Below, piece by piece: positions 1 to 7,974 of a DNA stretch of 25,126 nucleotides (positions within the stretch are counted from its first letter, which is position 1; every line of letters begins with the position of its first letter). A program made the translations under genes and the position numbers. The notes below the pieces were generated by a model. It was not told the DNA's origin, made no database searches, and was given only the letters and a program-made list of their open reading frames with translations. The DNA comes from an uncultured Alphaproteobacteria bacterium. GTDB taxonomy: Bacteria; Pseudomonadota; Alphaproteobacteria; Rhizobiales; Ancalomicrobiaceae. The DNA is taken from NCBI GenBank assembly GCA_937919435.1, contig CALFRR010000260.1, forward strand, positions 1-25,126, written 5' to 3'.

Positions 1-1
1 T

Positions 2-271
2 CCATGGCTAACGGGGAGCGGTACGGCGTTTTCCGATGCCGTGGCCAGGGCGACCGCGAGATTGTACATTCGACCGCTTTTGGATGAGCTGTCTCCTCGC
101 CTCATCATTGCGGTGAGTAAACGCTGCCGGAGTATATTGGAACTCGCAGGTTTGCCGCGACCACGCACGATCACTTGGAACATGTCGCAGGCGTCGACGG
201 AGAAGGCGACTGAAGAACGCGATGTTGCACTCCGGGAAATGCGGGATTGGTTGCAAGACGCCAGGCACTGA
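2..271 (+). CDS. C-terminal fragment of an unidentified protein (cut by left edge)
   Basis: The reading frame is open from the left edge to a TGA at 269-271, giving at least 89 residues, so this is probably the tail of a larger gene. A GTG at 41 could be a start, but the frame continues upstream without a stop. The visible part has a hydrophobic strand (PRLIIAVSK) after a charged helix and ends in a charged Glu/Arg-rich helix. The strand-then-helix pattern faintly recalls the C-terminal half of uracil-DNA-glycosylase-like folds, but no catalytic motif is visible, so I assign no function. Base use is less GC-rich than in the neighbours (codons such as ATA and TTG occur), which hints at foreign origin. 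It converges on rnhB, with about 63 bases between the stops. Confidence 0.5.
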   Translation, partial: PWLTGSGTAFSDAVARATARLYIRPLLDELSPRLIIAVSKRCRSILELAGLPRPRTITWNMSQASTEKATEERDVALREMRDWLQDARH

Positions 272-334
272 TCGACAGCTCCGAACATGCGGTGGGAGAC
301 GACTCCGGATCGTCGTCGCGTCCCCGCTTCCCCG

Positions 335-991
335 TCACCCGCCTTTCCGTCCCTCGATCGCGATCAGCGCCGCCGCGACGGGCGCGAAGGTCAGGCGGTG
401 GATCGGCGAGGGGCCGAGCCGGGCGAGGGCGTCCATGTGGGCGGCGGTCGGATAGCCCTTGTGGATCTCGAAACCGAAGCCCGGGAAGAATCGCGCCGCG
501 TCGACCATCGCCCGGTCGCGGACCACCTTGGCGACGATCGAGGCGGCGGCGATCGACGCCGAGCGGCCGTCGCCGCCGACGAGCGCGGTCGCCGGGCAGG
601 GCAGTCCCGGCGGCACCACGTTGCCGTCGACCAGCACGTGATCGACCGTCTCGCCGAGCGCCGCCACCGCACGGACCATCGCCTCGAGCGAGGCCCGGCG
701 GATGTCGGTGGCGTCGATCCGGGCCGCCGGCACGAAGGCCAGCGCCACCCGATGCTCGGCGACGATCGCCTCGAACAGGGCCTCCCGCCTGCGGTGGGAG
801 AGCTTCTTGGAATCGTCGAGCCCGGCCGGGATCCGGTCGAGATCGAGGATCACCGCGGCGGCGGCGACCGGACCGGCTAGCGGCCCGCGCCCCGCCTCGT
901 CGACCCCGCACACGCGGGCCGGCGCCAGATCGCGTTCGATGGCGAGGTCGAGCCCGCCCGCCGGGCGGGGCTTGCGCGGCCGGCCGGTCAT
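335..991 (-). CDS. rnhB: Ribonuclease HII
   Basis: This 218-residue protein cleaves the RNA strand of RNA:DNA hybrids and removes misincorporated ribonucleotides from DNA in the cytoplasm. The family signature is clear: VDEAGRGPLAG near residues 30-40 supplies the first catalytic Asp and Glu (D31, E32), LVDGN supplies D122, and the SIVAKVVRDR segment carries a further Asp (D159), followed by HKGYPT near 177-182. The length is normal for bacterial RNase HII. The ATG at 989-991 overlaps the TGA of the upstream VOC gene in an ATGA, which fixes the start and implies translational coupling. It is the last gene of a probable three-gene operon (radical SAM, VOC, rnhB). A radical SAM gene near rnhB is a familiar alphaproteobacterial neighbourhood. 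Confidence 0.97.
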   Translation of the reverse strand: MTGRPRKPRPAGGLDLAIERDLAPARVCGVDEAGRGPLAGPVAAAAVILDLDRIPAGLDDSKKLSHRRREALFEAIVAEHRVALAFVPAARIDATDIRRASLEAMVRAVAALGETVDHVLVDGNVVPPGLPCPATALVGGDGRSASIAAASIVAKVVRDRAMVDAARFFPGFGFEIHKGYPTAAHMDALARLGPSPIHRLTFAPVAAALIAIEGRKGG

Positions 992-1422
992 GCGCCGCGC
1001 TCCGGCAGGCGGACGACGCCGGCCTCGTCGAGCGGGAAGAACGGATTGTGCGCGATCTCCCAGAGATGGCCGTCGGGATCGGCGAAGTACCCGGAATATC
1101 CGCCCCAGAAGGTCTTTTCCGCCGCCCGGGTGATCCGTCCGCCCGCCGCCACCGCCTGCGCGAGGGAGGCGTCGACCGCCTCCGGGCTCGGCCGGTTCCA
1201 GGCGAGGGTGACGCCGGAGAAGCCGCCGGCCGTGTCGGGGACGCCGGCGTCCTCGGCGAGCGGGCCGCGGCCGTAGAGGGCGAGGACGATCCCGTCCATG
1301 TCGAAGAAGCTCACCGCTTCGCCGCTCTCGGCGCCCGGCTCGAGCCCCAGCCGGCGATAGAAGGCGGTCGCCGCCGCGACGTCGGCGACCCCCAGCGTGA
1401 CCATGGCGAGACGGATCGGCAT
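988..1422 (-). CDS. VOC-family (glyoxalase/bleomycin resistance-like) protein
   Basis: This 144-residue protein has the vicinal-oxygen-chelate fold pattern: an N-terminal strand LAMVTLGVADVAAATAFYRR and the C-terminal motif GYFADPDGHLWEIAHNP, whose Glu is a usual metal ligand of the family. The phenyl-free substrate side cannot be read from sequence, so the substrate is unknown. VOC members include lyases, dioxygenases and antibiotic-binding proteins. I chose the ATG at 1420-1422 because an AAGGAG ribosome binding site lies about 8 bases upstream; a GTG one codon earlier is the alternative. The gene lies 31 bases after the radical SAM stop and overlaps rnhB by 4 bases, so it is probably cotranscribed with both. 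Its placement between two DNA/RNA-metabolism genes looks incidental. Confidence 0.88.
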   Translation of the reverse strand: MPIRLAMVTLGVADVAAATAFYRRLGLEPGAESGEAVSFFDMDGIVLALYGRGPLAEDAGVPDTAGGFSGVTLAWNRPSPEAVDASLAQAVAAGGRITRAAEKTFWGGYSGYFADPDGHLWEIAHNPFFPLDEAGVVRLPERGA

Positions 1423-1453
1423 CACGGGGTCTCCTTTCCCGACGAGCGGTCTT

Positions 1454-2656
1454 TCAGAACAGGTTCAGTTGGATACCGGAGCCGAACGGCGGCGTGAAGA
1501 GATCGGTCCGGAGCCCGGTCCGCTGCAGCCGTTCGAGCCCGAGCCGGCGGATCGCCCCGTCGAAACGCAGCTTCAGCGTCGCCGCATAGGGGCCGGCACC
1601 CTTCAGCCGCCGCCCCCAGGTCGAATCGTAGTCCTTGCCGTCGCGCATCGAGCGCAGCAGCGACAGCACGTGCCGGTAGCGGTCGGGATGGTGCTCGAGC
1701 AGCCAGCCCTTGAAGATCTCCGAGACCTCGAGCGGCAGCCTGAGCACCACCCAGCCGGCACTGGACGCGCCCGCCGCCGCCGCCGCCTCGAGGATCCGCT
1801 CCAGCTCGGGGTCGGTCAGCGCCGGCACGATCGGCGCCACCATCACCCCGGTCGGGATGCCCGCGGCGGAGAGCCCGGCGATCGCCGCGAGCCGCTTTTC
1901 CGGGCTCGACGCCCGCGGTTCCATGGTGCGGGCGATCCTGCGGTCGAGGCTGGTGATCGACAGCGCCACCCGGACCAGACCGCGTGCCGCCATCGGTGCC
2001 AGGAGGTCGACGTCGCGCAGCACCGAGGCCGACTTGGTCAGGATGGTCACCGGATGGCCGGTGCGGGAGAGCACTTCGAGGATCTCCCGCATGATCCGCC
2101 ACCGCTTCTCGATCGGCTGGTAGGGATCGGTGTTGGTGCCGATCGCGATCGGCTTCGGCTCGTAGCCGGGGCGGGCGAGTTCCTGTTCGAGGAGCCGCGC
2201 GGCACTCGGTTTGGCGAACAGCCGGCTCTCGAAGTCGAGCCCGGGGGAGAGGCCCATGTTGGCGTGGGTCGGCCGGGCGAAACAGTAGGAACAGCCGTGT
2301 TCACAGCCCCGGTAGGGATTGATCGAACGGTCGAAGCCGACGTCCGGCGAGGCGTTGCGGGTGATGATCGTCTTCGGCTTCTCGACCGTCACCGTGGTGG
2401 CGAAGGGCGGCAGCGTCTCGGCGCTGCCCCATCCGTCGTCGACCGCCTCGCGGATCTCCCGCTCGTGCCGTCCGCTCGGATTGGCGACCGCGCCCCGCCC
2501 GCGCCGCCGCTCCGCCGCGACGGCGATCTCGGCATCGGCACGGGCCGTCGAACCCGGCCGCCCCGCCGGCCCGCGCGCGGCCGAACCCGCTTCCGCCGGT
2601 GGATCCGGCGGCGACGGCGGGAAGGCCTCGGGCGAGGGGCGGAGCGGGCGATTCAT
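1454..2656 (-). CDS. PA0069-family radical SAM protein
   Basis: A protein of about 400 residues with the radical SAM cluster motif CxxxCxxC (C118, C122, C125 in CEHGCSYCFA), which binds the 4Fe-4S cluster that cleaves S-adenosylmethionine. The N-terminal segment RGRGAVANPSGRHE followed by INPYRGCEHGC is typical of the PA0069 family, which is distantly related to spore photoproduct lyase. The later motifs AIGTNTDPYQPIE and TKSASVLRD also fit. The physiological substrate of the family is not established as far as I know. The first 50 residues are a Pro/Ala/Arg-rich tail. The start is uncertain: the ATG at 2654-2656 (MNRPLRPS) is preferred, with in-frame starts at 2668 and 2716 possible. It is first in a probable operon with the VOC gene and rnhB. 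Confidence 0.9.
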   Translation of the reverse strand: MNRPLRPSPEAFPPSPPDPPAEAGSAARGPAGRPGSTARADAEIAVAAERRRGRGAVANPSGRHEREIREAVDDGWGSAETLPPFATTVTVEKPKTIITRNASPDVGFDRSINPYRGCEHGCSYCFARPTHANMGLSPGLDFESRLFAKPSAARLLEQELARPGYEPKPIAIGTNTDPYQPIEKRWRIMREILEVLSRTGHPVTILTKSASVLRDVDLLAPMAARGLVRVALSITSLDRRIARTMEPRASSPEKRLAAIAGLSAAGIPTGVMVAPIVPALTDPELERILEAAAAAGASSAGWVVLRLPLEVSEIFKGWLLEHHPDRYRHVLSLLRSMRDGKDYDSTWGRRLKGAGPYAATLKLRFDGAIRRLGLERLQRTGLRTDLFTPPFGSGIQLNLF

Positions 2657-2829
2657 GGGCGCGATCATCGATCGAAAACGAGAACAGGACAAGAACATTC
2701 GTGCGGTCGCCCGCAATTTGCGCGTCCTCCGGTCTGGTCCGGCGGGCCGTCTGCGTATATGAGACGACGAGGGATCGGGGACGCCGCGGCGTCGATCGGA
2801 TGAGGTTCGGCCGGGAGGTTGCCGGGGGG

Positions 2830-3516
2830 ATGCTGTCCGTCGTCATTCCGACGCGCAATTCCGAAGAGGGGCTCGCCCGGACGCTCGTGTCGCTGGTGCC
2901 GGCCGCTGCCGAGGGCGTCGTCCGCGAGGTGCTGGTCGCCGACGACCACTCGACCGACGGAACCCGGATCGTCGCCGACGCCGCAGGCTGCACCCTGGTC
3001 GACACCGACGGCGGCTGGCTGCATCGGGTCGAGACGGCGATCGCCGCCGCCCGCCGCGCCCCCTGGTTCGCGGTTCTCGCGCCCAACGTCTTCCTCGACG
3101 CGGAGTGGTTCCGCGAGGCCGCCTCCTTCGTCGACCGGGTCGAGCGGGGCGGTCGCGCCGACGACGAGGTCGGCTGTTTCCGGCTCGCCTACGACGCCTT
3201 CGGCTGGCGCGCCCGGGTCGCCGAGCGGATCGTCCAGGTCTCCGGCGTGCTGCTCGGCCGGCCGCAACGCGAGCAGGGACTGATCGTCTCGCGCCGCCAC
3301 TGGGATCGCCTCGTCGCCCGGATCGCCGATCGGGCCGCCGGTTACGACGCCCTGGTCGCCCGGATCCCGCGGCGGGCGGTCCACGTGCTGCGCGCCGATG
3401 CCGTGGTTCTCGGGGATGCCGCCGGTGGCGACGGGACGCCGGCGGGCGGCCGCCTCGCCCGCATCGCCGGAAGCGCGATCGGTCTGCCCCTGTCCTGCGA
3501 CGACCGCACCGGTTGA
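2830..3516 (+). CDS. Glycosyltransferase family 2 protein
   Basis: A 228-residue GT-A-fold transferase. It begins with MLSVVIPTRNSEEGLARTL, the classic GT2 first strand, and has VADDHSTDGT at residues 36-45, the nucleotide-sugar and metal site, followed by LAPNVFLDAEWF in the position of the second acidic loop. The donor and acceptor sugars cannot be read from the sequence. No membrane segment is obvious, so it probably acts at the cytoplasmic side in envelope or polysaccharide synthesis. I chose the ATG at 2830 because family members begin right at this strand; an in-frame ATG at 2800 would add ten residues. It is divergent from the radical SAM gene. DedA follows about 70 bases downstream and may be cotranscribed. 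Confidence 0.85.
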   Translation: MLSVVIPTRNSEEGLARTLVSLVPAAAEGVVREVLVADDHSTDGTRIVADAAGCTLVDTDGGWLHRVETAIAAARRAPWFAVLAPNVFLDAEWFREAASFVDRVERGGRADDEVGCFRLAYDAFGWRARVAERIVQVSGVLLGRPQREQGLIVSRRHWDRLVARIADRAAGYDALVARIPRRAVHVLRADAVVLGDAAGGDGTPAGGRLARIAGSAIGLPLSCDDRTG

Positions 3517-3585
3517 CCGCCGCGACCGCGGCGATCGGCGACGGCGAGGCTCGACGGCGGCGCCGATCTCGGGAATGATCGCCGC

Positions 3586-4233
3586 ATGGACCTCTCAGCC
3601 GCCTTCGATGCCGCCCTCGCCTTCGCCGCCGAGCATCGCGCCTGGGCCGGCGTGATCTACGGTCTGATGGCCTTCGGCGAGTCGATGGTGGTGCTGGGCG
3701 TGCTGATCCCGGCGACCGGCGTGATGATGGCGACCGGCGCCCTGGTCGGCAACGGCACCCTGCCGTTCCTCGATCTGTGGATCGGCGGTGCGCTCGGCGC
3801 GGCGCTGGGCGACACCGTCTCCTACCGGATCGGCCGTTGGCTCGGGCCGGGGGTGCATCGGATCTGGCCGTTCTCGCGCCGCCCCGAGATGCTCGCCGCA
3901 GCCGAGGCGCTGTTCGCCCGCTGGGGCTGGATGGCGATCGTCGTCGGCCGGTTCATCGGCCCCTTGCGGGCGAGCGTGCCGACGGTGGCCGGCATGGCGG
4001 CGATGCCGCCCGGCATCTTCCAACTCGCCAACATCGGATCGGCGATCCTGTGGATCCCGGTGCTTATCTTCCCCGGCACGATCGGCGGCTGGGCCTGGCG
4101 GCTGATCGAACGGGGCGACACCGGCACCGCGGCATCGGCGATCGCCGCTGCGATCGCCGTCTGCGTCGCCGCGGTGATCCTGTGGCGGCGGTTCGGCGCG
4201 CGACTGTGGGGACCGACCGACGACCGGAAGTGA
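3586..4233 (+). CDS. DedA-family (VTT/SNARE-associated) membrane protein
   Basis: A 215-residue polytopic inner-membrane protein. Hydrophobic segments appear near residues 20-50, 55-75, 120-165 and 178-200. The family motifs are present: an early acidic residue followed by IPATGVMMATGAL, a GD(T) motif ending the second segment, and GRFIGPLRASVPTVAGMAAMP, the conserved Arg/Pro re-entrant region. Known DedA proteins support membrane homeostasis, and some move undecaprenyl phosphate or phospholipids across the membrane; which applies here is not visible. The ATG at 3586 is the first in frame after the GT2 stop. The gene ends only 3 bases before the convergent ETF-QO stop, leaving no room for a conventional terminator. 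Pairing with a glycosyltransferase gives weak support for an envelope-lipid role. Confidence 0.9.
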   Translation: MDLSAAFDAALAFAAEHRAWAGVIYGLMAFGESMVVLGVLIPATGVMMATGALVGNGTLPFLDLWIGGALGAALGDTVSYRIGRWLGPGVHRIWPFSRRPEMLAAAEALFARWGWMAIVVGRFIGPLRASVPTVAGMAAMPPGIFQLANIGSAILWIPVLIFPGTIGGWAWRLIERGDTGTAASAIAAAIAVCVAAVILWRRFGARLWGPTDDRK

Positions 4234-4236
4234 TCC

Positions 4237-5910
4237 TCACATGTTCGGGTAGGTCGGTCCGCCGCCGCCTTCCGGCACCGTCCAGGTGATGTTGCCGTTC
4301 GGATCCTTGATGTCGCAGGTCTTGCAGTGGACGCAGTTCTGGGCGTTGATCACGAAGCTCGGCGCCCCGTCCTTCTCCACCCATTCGTAGACCCCGGCCG
4401 GGCAATAGCGGGTCGACGGCCCGGCGTAGACGCCGAGTTCGCTGGTCTTCTGGAGGTCCGGGTCGGCGAGCCGCAGGTGGATCGGCTGATCCTCCTCGTG
4501 GTTGGTGTTCGACAGGAACACCGAGGAGAGCCGGTCGAAGGTCAGCTTGCCGTCGGGTTTCGGATAGGCGATCGGCGGGCAGGCGGCGGCCGGCTTCAGC
4601 GAGGCCGAATCCGGCTTGCCGTGCTTCAGCGTGCCGAACAGCGAGAAGCCTGCGAGCTGGTGGGTCCACATGTCGAGCCCGCCGAGCATCACGCCGATGA
4701 CCGTGCCGAACCGCGACCACAGCGGCTTGACGTTGCGGACGGGGAAGAGGTCGCGGCCGATGTCGCCCGACCGCCACGACTCCTCGATCTCGATCGGCTC
4801 GTCGTGGGCCCGGCCGGCGGCGAGCGCCGCGGCGATCTTCTCGGCGGCGAGCTCGCCCGACAGCATCGCGTTGTGGCTGCCCTTGATGCGGGGGACGTTG
4901 ACGAAACCGGCGGTGCAGCCGATCAGTGCCCCGCCCGGGAAGGAGAGCTTCGGCACCGACTGGTAGCCGCCCTCGGTGATCGCCCGCGCCCCGTAGGCCA
5001 GCCGCTTGCCGCCCTCGAAGGTGTCGCGGACCGAGGGATGGGTCTTGAACCGCTGGAACTCCTCGAACGGCGAGAGATGCGGGTTCTCGTAGTTGAGGTG
5101 GACGACGAAGCCGACCACCACCTGATCGTCGTCGAGGTGGTAGAGGAACGAGCCGCCGCCGGTCTTCAGATCGAGCGGCCAGCCGAACGAGTGCTGGACC
5201 AGACCGGGCCTGTGCTTCTTCGGGTCGACCCGCCACAGCTCCTTGATGCCGATGCCGTACTTCTCCGGCTCGCGGCCCTCGTCGAGCCGGAAGCGGGCGA
5301 TGATCTCCTTGGCCAGCGAGCCGCGCGCCCCTTCCGCGATCAGCACGTACTTGCCGAGGAGCGCCATGCCACGGGTGTAGGAATCTTTCGGTTCGCCGTC
5401 GCGGCCGACCCCCATGTCGCCGGTCGCCACTCCGATCACCGTGCCGGCGTCGTCGTAGAGCACTTCCGCCGCCGCGAAGCCCGGATAGATCTCGACCCCC
5501 AGATCCTCCGCCTTCTTCGCCAGCCAGCGGCAGACGTTGCCGAGGCTGACGATGTAGTTGCCGTGGTTGTTCATCAACTTCGGCATCAGGAAGGCGGGGA
5601 TGCGCAGCGCGCTCGTCTTGCCGAGCACGAAGAAGCGGTCGTCGGTGACCGGCACCTTGAACGGATGATCGGGATCGTCGCGCCAGTCGGGAAACAGCCG
5701 GTCGATCGCGATCGGATCGATCACCGCCCCCGACAGCGTGTGGGCGCCGACTTCCGAGCCCTTCTCGAGCACCACCACGGAGATCTCCGTGCCGGCTTCG
5801 ATCGCCATCTCCTTCAGGCGGATCGCCGCGGCGAGCCCGGCCGGGCCGGCACCGACGACGACCACGTCGAATTCCATGCTCTCGCGTTCCGGTAGATCCG
5901 CCGCGTCCAT
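4237..5910 (-). CDS. Electron transfer flavoprotein-ubiquinone oxidoreductase
   Basis: A 557-residue membrane-associated flavoprotein that passes electrons from reduced ETF (from acyl-CoA and other dehydrogenases) to ubiquinone. The FAD-binding motif VVGAGPAGLAAAIRL lies at residues 18-32. The C-terminal 4Fe-4S ligands are intact: C503 in YCPAGVYEW, then C526, C529 and C532 in QNCVHCKTCD. The quinone and membrane-facing middle is full length for the family. The frame extends upstream to 6000, but bacterial homologues begin near MxxxDLPEREsMEFD, so the ATG at 5908-5910 is preferred, with a GGGAG about 10 bases upstream. A good promoter candidate lies upstream on the same strand. It is a single-gene unit: DedA converges on its 3' end and the UDG gene diverges from its 5' end. 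Confidence 0.96.
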   Translation of the reverse strand: MDAADLPERESMEFDVVVVGAGPAGLAAAIRLKEMAIEAGTEISVVVLEKGSEVGAHTLSGAVIDPIAIDRLFPDWRDDPDHPFKVPVTDDRFFVLGKTSALRIPAFLMPKLMNNHGNYIVSLGNVCRWLAKKAEDLGVEIYPGFAAAEVLYDDAGTVIGVATGDMGVGRDGEPKDSYTRGMALLGKYVLIAEGARGSLAKEIIARFRLDEGREPEKYGIGIKELWRVDPKKHRPGLVQHSFGWPLDLKTGGGSFLYHLDDDQVVVGFVVHLNYENPHLSPFEEFQRFKTHPSVRDTFEGGKRLAYGARAITEGGYQSVPKLSFPGGALIGCTAGFVNVPRIKGSHNAMLSGELAAEKIAAALAAGRAHDEPIEIEESWRSGDIGRDLFPVRNVKPLWSRFGTVIGVMLGGLDMWTHQLAGFSLFGTLKHGKPDSASLKPAAACPPIAYPKPDGKLTFDRLSSVFLSNTNHEEDQPIHLRLADPDLQKTSELGVYAGPSTRYCPAGVYEWVEKDGAPSFVINAQNCVHCKTCDIKDPNGNITWTVPEGGGGPTYPNM

Positions 5911-6021
5911 CTGTTCCGGACTCCCTCGTCCCGTCGACCGCGCCTGCGAGCGCTCGGACGGAAGGTCGGTCCGGCGATCCGGGTAGCCGACCGCCGCCAC
6001 GATCGCTATGCTCCGTGGGAC

Positions 6022-6050
6022 CCCTTAGACGCTTTCCGCACCTCGGCCAA
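6022..6050 (-). promoter_or_regulatory. Candidate sigma-70 promoter for ETF-QO
   Basis: Read on the minus strand, TTGGCC (6050-6045) and TAAGGG (6027-6022) are separated by exactly 17 bases. The spacing and the GC-rich minus-10 resemble housekeeping promoters of alphaproteobacteria. Transcription would begin near 6015 and give a leader of about 105 bases before the ATG at 5910. This is a pattern match only. Confidence 0.4.
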
Positions 6051-6085
6051 GGTAGAAGAAAGTGTCGTATACGGAAGTATTCGGC

Positions 6086-7111
6086 ATGGCTCTGCGGTCC
6101 GATCCGGCGATCGCACTCCTCGATTGGTATCTCGACGCGGGCTGCGACGCCGCTCTCGACGATCTTCCGATCGATCGCTTCGCGTCGTCCGCCCGAGAAG
6201 CGGCCGAAGCGCGTGCCGCCGCGCTCGCGCCCGCCGTGGCGCCCGAACGCATGGCAGCCGAGCGCATGCCTGCCGAGCGCCGTCCGGAGTCGCCGCGGCC
6301 GCCGGCCCCCGCGGATCGGCCGGTCGACCGGTCGGCCCGCCCACCGGCGACCCGCGCCGAACAGCTCGCCCCTGAGCGGCCGCCGCCCGATCCGATCTCC
6401 GAGGCGCGCGAGCGGGCGATCGCCGCGGCCCCCGATCGTCCCCAGCCGACCGCCGAGGTGCCCGGCGACGGACCGGTCCTCGCCGCCCGTGCGGCGGCCG
6501 CGGCCGCACCGGACCTCGCCGCCCTGAGGGCCGCGCTCGACGGTTTCCACGGCTGCAATCTGCGTCTGACCGCCCGCCGGCTGGTCTTCGCCGACGGCGA
6601 TCCTGCGGCGCGGCTGATGTTCGTCGGCGAGGCCCCGGGCCGCGAGGAGGAGGAGCAGGGGCTGCCCTTCGTCGGCCGTTCCGGGCGGCTGCTCGACCGG
6701 ATGCTGGCCGCGGTCGGGATCGCCCGGTCGTCGGTCTACATCGCCAACGTGGTGCCCTGGCGGCCGCCGGGCAACCGCACCCCGACCCCGCAGGAGACCG
6801 AGATCTGCCGGCCGTTCATCGCCCGCCAGATCGAACTGGTCGATCCCGACGTGGTCGTCTACCTCGGCGGGGCCGCCGCCGCGGCGCTGTCCGGCACCAC
6901 CGAGGGGATCACCCGGTTGCGCGGCCGCTGGCTCGTCCACAGGACCGGAACCCGCGAGATCCCGGCGATGGCGACGCTGCATCCAGCCTATCTGCTGCGC
7001 CAGCCGGCCAACAAGCGTTTCGCCTGGCGCGACATGCTGGCCGTCGCCAAACGGCTCGCCGCACTTCCCGCGCGCGACGGCCGAATGGACTCGCCGAACG
7101 CGAAAGCCTGA
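6086..7111 (+). CDS. Uracil-DNA glycosylase, family-4-like
   Basis: A 341-residue protein whose C-terminal half (about 150-330) is a uracil-DNA glycosylase domain: GEAPG at 181-185, NVVPWRPPGNRTPTP at 221-235, and LHPAYLLR near 298-305. It would remove uracil from DNA as the first step of base excision repair. Residues 35-140 are a long Ala/Pro/Arg-rich, probably disordered region. Of the four cysteines that hold the Fe-S cluster in classical family 4, only C157 and C241 remain; the other two positions are F154 and W225, so the cluster is probably absent. I chose the ATG at 6086 because GGAAG lies 8 bases upstream; a GTG at 6062 is the alternative. It is divergent from ETF-QO, with no obvious operon partner. 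Confidence 0.9.
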   Translation: MALRSDPAIALLDWYLDAGCDAALDDLPIDRFASSAREAAEARAAALAPAVAPERMAAERMPAERRPESPRPPAPADRPVDRSARPPATRAEQLAPERPPPDPISEARERAIAAAPDRPQPTAEVPGDGPVLAARAAAAAAPDLAALRAALDGFHGCNLRLTARRLVFADGDPAARLMFVGEAPGREEEEQGLPFVGRSGRLLDRMLAAVGIARSSVYIANVVPWRPPGNRTPTPQETEICRPFIARQIELVDPDVVVYLGGAAAAALSGTTEGITRLRGRWLVHRTGTREIPAMATLHPAYLLRQPANKRFAWRDMLAVAKRLAALPARDGRMDSPNAKA

Positions 7112-7182
7112 TGGAATGTTACAATCCTCGCGATCGGAGAAAGGTTTTCCACAGCTTTCCCGGCGATGATGTCGACGGGTCG

Positions 7183-7200
7183 GAGTGTGATCCCACACTC
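7183..7200. promoter_or_regulatory. Inverted repeat upstream of the 7220 gene
   Basis: GAGTGTG (7183-7189) and CACACTC (7194-7200) form a perfect 7-bp inverted repeat around four bases, ending 19 bases before the ATG at 7220. It could be an operator, a small leader hairpin or a weak terminator for the UDG gene. No T-run follows, so a classical terminator is unlikely. Confidence 0.4.
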
Positions 7201-7219
7201 ACCGGAAAAGGGGGTCGAC

Positions 7220-7510
7220 ATGTCGATCACTAACGTCGCCTCGTCCTTCACCTACCTCGCGCCGGTCATGGCGGTCGCGCAGACCGCTCCGACGGCGCGG
7301 GTCGTCGAATCCGCCGCCGCCAGCGCCACCGGTGACCAGGACGAGCGGATGAACGACCAGAACCGCGCCTACGCCGCCCAATCCGCCGTGTCGCAACTGA
7401 CCGAGGGCGGCGGACGTCCCGCGCCGGCGACGCTCGTCCGGATCCAGGCGGAGACCCCGGCGACGCCGCAGAGCGCGTCCCAGGCGAGCCGCGCCTACTC
7501 CGGCGGATGA
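7220..7510 (+). CDS. Small protein of unknown function
   Basis: A 96-residue protein I do not recognise. The ATG at 7220 is preceded by AGGGGG at a good ribosome-binding distance; longer in-frame extensions upstream would run through the inverted repeat and lack such a site. The first 25 residues are mildly hydrophobic (SSFTYLAPVMAVAQTA), but there is no basic N-terminus or convincing cleavage site. The rest is rich in Ala, Gln, Ser and Thr and likely disordered. There are no cysteines and no recognisable motif. Third-position GC and codon use match the neighbours, which supports real coding. It stands alone between the UDG gene and another small gene. Confidence 0.6.
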   Translation: MSITNVASSFTYLAPVMAVAQTAPTARVVESAAASATGDQDERMNDQNRAYAAQSAVSQLTEGGGRPAPATLVRIQAETPATPQSASQASRAYSGG

Positions 7511-7638
7511 ACGGCGGGCGGGTCGCCCGAGGCGTTTTTCCGGTCCGCCATCTTGCCGCCCGGTTCGCGGGTTCCCATCTGAGGACGATGGGGCCGACGG
7601 ACACGTCCTCGGCCCGCCGCCGATCTTCGGAGGAAACC

Positions 7639-7824
7639 ATGTCGCAGTCACTCGTCTACGCCGCCGTCGGTGCCGTCGCTTTCGCCGCCTGGCGGCTCCT
7701 GCGGCGCGAGATGGACCGCGTCGCCGAGCGTATGGCGGAAGTGCGCGTGCCGGTCGATCCGGTCCGCGGCATTCGTCTGGTGCGTGGCGACGACGGGGTC
7801 TGGCGCCCCGACGCCCGTCGCTGA
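7639..7824 (+). CDS. Small single-pass membrane protein, unknown function
   Basis: A 61-residue protein that starts with MSQSLVYAAVGAVAFAAWRLLRRE: one hydrophobic helix (about residues 5-20) followed by a basic stop-transfer sequence, so it probably sits in the inner membrane with the C-terminus in the cytoplasm. The C-terminal half (VDPVRGIRLVRGDDGVWRPD) looks like a small conserved tail. A strong GGAGG ribosome binding site at 7629-7633 lies 5 bases before the ATG, which fixes the start. I do not recognise a named family. The glyQ promoter begins about 80 bases downstream on the same strand. Confidence 0.7.
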   Translation: MSQSLVYAAVGAVAFAAWRLLRREMDRVAERMAEVRVPVDPVRGIRLVRGDDGVWRPDARR

Positions 7825-7905
7825 GGCCGCCGCGCCGCGGCCGTCGTTCCCGCCGGTCGGTCCGGCCGAAGGACGACGAACCGCGGCCGAACCCACGGGC
7901 GGCGG

Positions 7906-7934
7906 TTGACCGGGTCGTTCCCCCTGGCTAGGGT
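7906..7934 (+). promoter_or_regulatory. Candidate sigma-70 promoter for glyQ
   Basis: TTGACC (7906-7911) and TAGGGT (7929-7934) are separated by exactly 17 bases, a very good match to alphaproteobacterial housekeeping promoters. Transcription would start near 7941, leaving a leader of about 34 bases before the ATG of glyQ. No T-box-like leader fits in this space. Confidence 0.65.
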
Positions 7935-7974
7935 CCGGCACGCCCAGGACCGGGCACGAACCGCCGGCGACGCC

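Noticed and set aside
4064..7198. Long minus-strand open frame running through the UDG gene and ETF-QO
   Set aside because: Arg/Gly-rich translation in the wrong frame. ETF-QO is encoded in the other minus-strand frame with intact FAD and Fe-S motifs, and UDG is on the plus strand.
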